DNA from: Halobacteriales archaeon SW_10_68_16
GTDB taxonomy: Archaea > Halobacteriota > Halobacteria > Halobacteriales > Haloarculaceae
DNA length: 10,375 nt
Assembly (NCBI GenBank): GCA_003023485.1
Contig: PXSG01000023.1
Coordinates: 1-10,375, forward strand
Direction: 5' to 3'
A program made the translations under genes and the position numbers. Positions 5,461 to 10,375 of this stretch are shown here, piece by piece; the first letter of the stretch is position 1, and every line of letters starts with the position of its first letter. Under the pieces are notes generated by a model that worked only from the letters and a program-made list of their open reading frames with translations, was not told the origin of the DNA and made no database searches.

Positions 5461-6708
5461 GTGACGGGGGGCAGCCCGGACGAGCGAGACGAGGATGCGT
5501 CGAGCGGGACGCGGCGGTACAGGGTGCTGTTCCTCCTGGCGACCGCGGAACTGCTCGCGATGACACTGTGGTTCAGCGCCTCGGCGGTCGGCCCCGAACT
5601 CGCGACGGCCTGGGACCTCACGCCCGCACAGACGGCGTGGCTGACCAACGCCGTCCAGTTGGGGTTCGTCGTCGGCGCGCTCCTCTCGGCGGTCCTGACG
5701 CTGTCGGACACCATCCTGCCCCGGTACCTCTTTGCCGGGTCGGCGGCCGTCGGCGCGGCCGCCACGGTGGTCATCGCAGTCGCCGTCGAGTCATTCCTCC
5801 CGGCTGTCCTCCTGCGGTTTCTGACGGGTGTGATGCTCGCAGGCGTCTACCCGCCGGGGATGAAGATCATGGCCGGCTGGTTCCGGTCCGGTCGCGGGTT
5901 CGCCATCGGCGTGCTGGTGGGCGCGCTGACCGTCGGCTCCGCGATGCCCCACCTCCTGCGGGCCGCCGGCGGCGTCGGCGAACCGACGCGCGTCCTCCTG
6001 GCTGCTGCCGGACTCGCTCTCCTCGGGGGCGTGCTCGTGCTCTTCGTCGCGCCCGGCCCGTACCAGGCGCCGACACAGCCGTTCGACCCGGCTGCCGTCT
6101 CGCGGATGCTCCGGGACCGCGGGACGGTGCTCGCGAACCTCGGGTACTTCGGGCACATGTGGGAGCTGTACGCGGTCTGGGCCTGGATCCCGGTCTACCT
6201 CGCCGAGAGCTTCGCCGTCTCGGGCGGCCCCGGCGAGGGGGTCGCCGCCCTCGTCGCCTTCGGGACCATCGCCATCGGTGGCCTGGGTGCGGCCGTCGCC
6301 GGCGTCTGGGCCGACCGCATCGGCCGGACGATCGTCACCAGCGCCAGCATGCTCGTCAGCGGGAGCGCCTGTATCCTCGCGGGGCTGGCCTTCGGCGCGT
6401 CGCTGTTCGTCGTCGTCCCGTTCGTCCTCGTGTGGGGGTTCGTCATCGTCGCCGACTCCGCACAGTTCTCGACGGCCGTCTCGGAACTGGCAGCCGACTC
6501 CTACGTCGGAACGGCGCTGACCCTCCAGACCGCGGTGGGTTTTCTCCTGACGCTGGGGTCGATCCAGCTCACGCCGGTCGTGGCCGAGGCCGTCGGGTGG
6601 CAGTGGGCCTTCGCCCCCCTGGTCGTCGGCCCGCTCGTGGGCACGGCCGCAATGTTGCACCTCCGTCGGCTCCCCGAAGCCCGGAGCCTCGCCGGTGGCG
6701 CCGGCTGA
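5461..6708 (+). CDS. Major facilitator superfamily (MFS) transporter
   Basis: This 415-aa integral membrane protein has about 12 hydrophobic segments in two halves, the standard MFS length and layout. The first membrane helix follows a short acidic N-terminus (VLFLLATAELLAMTLWFSAS). A central loop (APGPYQAPTQPFDPAAVSRM) separates the halves. The loop GVWADRIGRTIVTSASM in the second half is an MFS motif A-like turn between helices 8 and 9. The substrate cannot be read from the sequence; a permease for an organic anion or nitrate/cyanate-like ion would be a guess. The frame is open upstream to a GTG at 5296, but that extension runs through the inverted-repeat element and is low-complexity. The GTG at 5461 has a TATA box 27 nt upstream and gives the normal family length. 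It is convergent with icd (33-nt gap). Confidence 0.88.
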   Translation: MTGGSPDERDEDASSGTRRYRVLFLLATAELLAMTLWFSASAVGPELATAWDLTPAQTAWLTNAVQLGFVVGALLSAVLTLSDTILPRYLFAGSAAVGAAATVVIAVAVESFLPAVLLRFLTGVMLAGVYPPGMKIMAGWFRSGRGFAIGVLVGALTVGSAMPHLLRAAGGVGEPTRVLLAAAGLALLGGVLVLFVAPGPYQAPTQPFDPAAVSRMLRDRGTVLANLGYFGHMWELYAVWAWIPVYLAESFAVSGGPGEGVAALVAFGTIAIGGLGAAVAGVWADRIGRTIVTSASMLVSGSACILAGLAFGASLFVVVPFVLVWGFVIVADSAQFSTAVSELAADSYVGTALTLQTAVGFLLTLGSIQLTPVVAEAVGWQWAFAPLVVGPLVGTAAMLHLRRLPEARSLAGGAG

Positions 6709-6741
6709 CCGGACGAAGTTCGCTCCGACTCCAGAAACGGT

Positions 6742-7904
<1,163 letters not shown>

Positions 7905-7928
7905 ATGAGGGTGGATTGCCCGGCCGCC

Positions 7929-7935
7929 TGTAAAG
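7929..7935 (-). promoter_or_regulatory. TATA-like box of icd
   Basis: On the minus strand the sequence is cctttacagg, centred 28 nt before the ATG at 7904. The promoter of the broken gene therefore looks intact. Confidence 0.5.
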
Positions 7936-8063
7936 GCATGCCGCTTTTGACGAGCGCACGCAGTGGCCCGCGAGCGTCACCGCTCTGTCCGGCTTCCGCG
8001 ATGTGGGGCCATGCGCGTCCACAGCGCGGCAGCGATGGGAACCGCGACGGGCGGCGAACAGTA

Positions 8064-8072
8064 AGCCTTTCT
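8064..8072 (+). promoter_or_regulatory. Possible weak TATA box of map
   Basis: The sequence agcctttct is centred about 28 nt before the ATG at 8096. It is a poor match to the consensus; the spacing is the main support. Confidence 0.3.
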
Positions 8073-8095
8073 CCCCGAGCGTCGAAGGGCGGGCC

Positions 8096-8859
8096 ATGAG
8101 CGACGTGGACTTCACCGAGGAGCAGTACGAGAAACACCGCGAGGCCGGCGAGATACTCGCGACGGTCCGCAAGGAGGTGACCGACCGCGTCGAGGTGGGT
8201 GCGAGTCACCTGGCGGTGGCCGAGTACGCCGAGGACCGCATCCGGGAACTGGGCGGGGAGCCGGCCTTCCCGGTGAACATCTCCATCGACGAGGAGGCCG
8301 CCCACGCAACCCCGAGCGCGGACGACGACGCGACCTTCGGCGAGGAGATGATCAACCTCGACATCGGGGTCCACGTCGACGGCTGGCTGGCCGACTCGGC
8401 GGTGACGGTCGACCTCTCGGGCCACCAGGACCTGGTCGACGCCTCCGCCGAGGCCCTCGAGGCGGCACTCGACGTCGTCGAGGCGGGCGTCGAGACCGGC
8501 ACGGTCGGCCGCGTCGTCGAGGAGACCATCGACGGCTACGGCTACAACCCCGTCGTCAATCTCACCGGCCACGGGCTGGGCCACTGGGAACAGCACACCG
8601 AGCCCAACATCCCCAACCGGGCCGTCACCCAGGGGGTCGAACTCCAGGCCGGCGACGTGGTGGCTATCGAGCCCGCACGCTACCGTTCGCGACACGCTGG
8701 CTCGACGTCTCGCGGGCCTCGATGGCGCTGCGTCGACTCAAACGTCAGGACATCGTCCACGGGTATCCTGTCCTCAAAGAAGACGACGGCTGTCTGGTCA
8801 GCCAGAAGGAACACACCGTCATCGTCACCGAGGACGGCTGTGAAGTGACGACGCGATAG
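8096..8859 (+). pseudogene. map: Type II methionine aminopeptidase with an internal deletion and frame change
   Basis: This metalloprotease removes the initiator methionine from nascent proteins. The first frame from the ATG at 8096 is sound: NLDIGVHVDGWLADSAVTVD carries the two Asp metal ligands, VNLTGHGLGHW the His ligand, and LQAGDVVAIEP the first Glu ligand. At about 8672-8680 the frame changes. The continuation TLPFATRWLDVSRASMALRR leads to VHGYPVLKEDDGCLVSQKEH with the last Glu ligand, then VIVTEDGCEVTTR and the stop at 8857-8859. About 44 residues found in homologues between IEPF and TLPFA are missing. That is much of the helical insert that distinguishes type II from type I enzymes. 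The length of 764 nt is not a multiple of three. Read straight through, the first frame ends in basic nonsense before 8848. The gene is normally indispensable, so an artefact is possible. Confidence 0.9.
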
Positions 8860-8864
8860 CGACG

Positions 8865-8891
8865 CGACCGCGTCACGTCGTGCGGTCGATC
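8865..8891. repeat. 27-bp hairpin repeat, copy 2
   Basis: This is an exact copy of 5300-5326, with arms cgaccgc (8865-8871) and gcggtcg (8882-8888). It fills the 30-nt gap between the convergent map and DUF151 genes, and its last two bases overlap the DUF151 stop codon. The position fits a bidirectional transcription terminator. Confidence 0.75.
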
Positions 8892-9369
8892 AGAAGGGGT
8901 CCTCGCCGAGGCCGCTACCCATCCCGGGGTCGTCGTCCTCCGTCTGGAAGGCGTCGGGGGGCCGGCCGGCCTCGTCGACCACCTCGTCGCTGACGATGAT
9001 CGGACAGTCCACGCGGAGAGCAAGGGCGATGCCGTCGGAGGGTCGGGCGTCGAAGACCGCCTGCTTGCGCTCGCCGCCGTGGTACTGCTCCATGTCGATT
9101 TTGGCGTAGAAGGTCCCGTCCGCGAGGTCGTCGATGCGCACGCGGTCGATGGCGGCGCCGAACTCCGCGACCATCTCGACGAACAGGTCGTGGGTGAGCG
9201 GGCGCTCGAACGGTTCCCCCTCCAGGGCGAGCTGCATCGACTGGGCCTGGTCGGAGCTGATGAAGATGGGAATGAGTTCCTCCCGGGCCTGCAGGACGAC
9301 CACGGGTGCCCCGGGACCCTCGTCGCTGACGCCGACACCGACACCTTCGACTGTTGCCTCGTGTTCCAT
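8890..9369 (-). CDS. DUF151 / bifunctional nuclease family protein
   Basis: This 159-aa acidic protein belongs to the DUF151 (bifunctional nuclease, BFN) family, whose plant members show RNase and DNase activity; archaeal members are uncharacterised. The N-terminal half has the family pattern VVVLQAREELIPIFISSDQA and then MQLALEGEPFERPLTHDLF. The signature ARPSDGIALALRVDCPIIVS lies near residues 107-126, followed by DEVVDEAG. The C-terminal tail is acidic and Gly-rich. The ATG at 9369 is chosen because a TATA-like box lies 27 nt upstream and MEHEATVEG is the usual start; the in-frame extension to 9432 is not family-like. It is convergent with map and divergent from the secreted-protein gene. 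Nuclease activity in archaea is inference. Confidence 0.85.
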   Translation of the reverse strand: MEHEATVEGVGVGVSDEGPGAPVVVLQAREELIPIFISSDQAQSMQLALEGEPFERPLTHDLFVEMVAEFGAAIDRVRIDDLADGTFYAKIDMEQYHGGERKQAVFDARPSDGIALALRVDCPIIVSDEVVDEAGRPPDAFQTEDDDPGMGSGLGEDPF

Positions 9370-9391
9370 ACCGCCGAGTAGGGACGCGGGC

Positions 9392-9399
9392 GTGAAAAG
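9392..9399 (-). promoter_or_regulatory. TATA-like box of the DUF151 gene
   Basis: On the minus strand the sequence is cttttcac, centred about 27 nt before the ATG at 9369. This spacing fits a leaderless transcript. Confidence 0.5.
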
Positions 9400-9538
9400 A
9401 CTGTCCGCAGGCCTGCCGGCGAGACGCACCACCCGCCGTGACGGAGGGCCGTCGACCCGCTCGTGGCGCGCACGAACCCCGCGGCCCGCCGGTGGCCCGC
9501 CAGGATGGCAGGGACGGCCACCCCGGCCCGATTGGACC

Positions 9539-9591
9539 GGATTAATCCGGATTAAATCCGCGTCGAGAGGCGTTAATCCGGCTTAATTCGG
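9539..9591 (+). promoter_or_regulatory. Four phased TTAATCCGG-type direct repeats, probable operator or activator array
   Basis: Near-identical 9-mers start at 9542 (ttaatccgg), 9552 (ttaaatccg), 9573 (ttaatccgg) and 9583 (ttaattcgg). The spacings of 10, 21 and 10 bp place all four on the same face of the helix. The first pair overlaps the perfect palindrome ggattaatcc (9539-9548) and the near-palindrome ggattaaatcc (9549-9559). The array lies 66-118 bp before the ATG at 9657. Confidence 0.55.
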
Positions 9592-9656
9592 CCGGGATGC
9601 GGTTTCAGCGCTTGCCCCCTTCAAGTGGGGCTGGCACCCAGCGTCGAGCGCACAGC

Positions 9657-10031
9657 ATGAAGCTGACCAAGCTCGCGGGCGTGCTGCTCGCAGTGCTCGT
9701 GGTCGCCACCGGGGCGGCCGCGGCGCTGCCGGGCAACGCGCCCTCGGACGCGCCGGTCGAACAGCCCACGAACGACAGCGACGTCGCGGACGCACGCGCC
9801 GACGACGATGACGACGACCGCGGCGAGTCTGCCGCCGACAGGCGCGGTCCGCCCGCGGACATGCCATCGCAGGTGCCCGAGTTCGTGAGCGGGATTCACG
9901 ACCTCGTCAACCAGAAGATCGACGGCACGCTCTCGAACCTCGGCGAGGAAGTCAGCTCGGTGACGCCCGGGGACGCCGCTGAAGACCGGAGCGAGAACGC
10001 AGACGATGAGTCGTCCGACGACGAGTCGTAA
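9657..10031 (+). CDS. Small secreted acidic protein of unknown function
   Basis: This 124-aa protein starts MKLTKLAGVLLAVLVVATGA, a classic Sec-type signal peptide (KLTK basic end, hydrophobic core, small residues AAA near residue 21-23, then LPGNAP). The mature part is highly acidic, with a DDDDDD run around residues 50-55 and an Asp/Glu/Ser tail (DDESSDDES). Between them is one more structured segment, PSQVPEFVSGIHDLVNQKID, that may form a helix. No cysteine lipobox is present, so it is probably released or loosely surface-bound. I recall similar short proteins in haloarchaea but no function. The in-frame start at 9597 is rejected because the signal peptide begins at 9657. The promoter TATA is weak (around 9620-9626), and a phased repeat array lies upstream, so expression may depend on an activator. 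Confidence 0.8.
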   Translation: MKLTKLAGVLLAVLVVATGAAAALPGNAPSDAPVEQPTNDSDVADARADDDDDDRGESAADRRGPPADMPSQVPEFVSGIHDLVNQKIDGTLSNLGEEVSSVTPGDAAEDRSENADDESSDDES

Positions 10032-10108
10032 CGATACCCGCCCGCCAGACACCGACCCCCCGCTGACGCTACTCGGCTCTTTTCGGTCAGAACTGTCCGC
10101 TCCATCCC

Positions 10109-10289
10109 CTACTCGAGCAGATCATCGACGGCACCGCGTGCGGCCAGCGCGGCGTCGTCGGCGACGCGCTCGGGGTCAGGGCGACCCCCGGCGTCGAGGT
10201 AGACGTCGACCTCCAGGACGCCGTCCTCGAAGCTGACGGTCACGTCGACGTCGTCGACCTGCGTGCGGTCGTACCGCGAGAAGACGACG
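10109..10289 (-). pseudogene. DUF3194 protein, N-terminus missing
   Basis: The minus strand encodes [20 protein letters not shown], then [20 protein letters not shown] and ADDAALAARGAVDDLLE, the body and C-terminus of the archaeal DUF3194 family (function unknown to me). In homologues about 20 more residues precede VVFSRY. Here the sequence instead runs into the antisense of prefoldin beta codons. The in-frame ATG at 10321 ([11 protein letters not shown]...) is therefore an accident of the join, not the native start. The stop is at 10109-10111. The fragment meets the pfdB fragment at 10284-10289, where gacgac can belong to either gene. Confidence 0.75.
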
Positions 10290-10375
10290 ATGTACCGCGA
10301 GGTCGGCGAGTTGCTCGTCAAAACCGACTACGACGAGGCCCAGGACGACCTCGAGGAAAAGGTCGAGAGCCTGGA
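10284..10375 (+). pseudogene. pfdB: Prefoldin beta subunit fragment: start missing, runs off right edge
   Basis: The plus strand reads [20 protein letters not shown] followed by [10 protein letters not shown]. This is the middle of archaeal prefoldin beta: the turn region and start of the second coiled-coil helix of the subunit that forms a hexameric chaperone with prefoldin alpha. Homologues carry about 50 residues before TTMYREVG, including the first coiled-coil helix. Here these are replaced by sequence antisense to DUF3194. The C-terminal helix continues beyond the window. The two genes are neighbours in many archaea, so the join looks like a local deletion or inversion. As drawn there is no native start codon. 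Confidence 0.8.

Noticed and set aside
9539..9591. CRISPR-like array
   Set aside because: Repeats are only 9 bp with 10-21 bp periodicity, and there are no spacers or cas genes. A binding-site array fits better.
10074..10086. T-run cggctcttttcgg as the terminator of the secreted-protein gene
   Set aside because: Four T residues without a convincing hairpin are too weak to call, although the position would suit.

Overview
The window is high-GC archaeal DNA and almost certainly comes from a haloarchaeon (class Halobacteria). The proteins are strongly acidic. Most genes are preceded by an archaeal TATA-like box about 27-31 nt before the start codon, which implies leaderless or near-leaderless transcripts. 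Several families are typical haloarchaeal ones (the aconitase and isocitrate dehydrogenase types, the enoyl-reductase-like protein, DUF151, DUF3194 and prefoldin beta). I cannot fix the genus from the sequence.

Layout. On the minus strand, 1-780 is the N-terminal 260 codons of aconitase, running off the left edge. A three-gene minus-strand operon follows (1887 down to 1034): a 43-aa zinc-ribbon protein, a 60-aa zinc-ribbon protein and a 173-aa haloarchaeal protein coupled by an ATGA overlap. Positions 1888-2772 are AT-rich and look degenerate. They hold a small minus-strand reading frame with a duplicated acidic motif and the truncated start of a TrkA-N (RCK) gene. Next come msrA and a saccharopine-dehydrogenase/enoyl-reductase-like gene (both minus). 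The latter is divergent from a flavin reductase across one palindromic TATA box. An 82-bp inverted-repeat element separates the flavin reductase from an MFS transporter. Then come isocitrate dehydrogenase (minus, convergent with the transporter), type II methionine aminopeptidase (plus), a DUF151 bifunctional-nuclease family gene (minus), a small secreted acidic protein (plus), and divergent 5'-truncated pieces of a DUF3194 gene (minus) and prefoldin beta (plus) at the right edge.

The most striking point is that highly conserved genes are broken in the right third. icd lacks roughly 100 bp including the GDGIG region and changes frame. map lacks roughly 130 bp, apparently covering much of the type II-specific insert, and changes frame. 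DUF3194 and pfdB are joined head to head with both N-termini missing. Three such lesions within 2.5 kb suggest either a damaged or chimeric assembly or amplification, or a run of real microhomology-type deletions. This should be settled before any biology is read into the losses.

Other structure worth a look: a 27-bp hairpin repeat present exactly twice, both times downstream of plus-strand genes; the 82-bp element with perfect 14-bp inverted arms; the symmetric bidirectional promoter at 4763-4770; and four helically phased TTAATCCGG-type repeats upstream of the secreted-protein gene. I see no CRISPR array, defence system, tRNA, rRNA or intact transposase. Most intact genes are central metabolism, redox repair and transport rather than one functional system.
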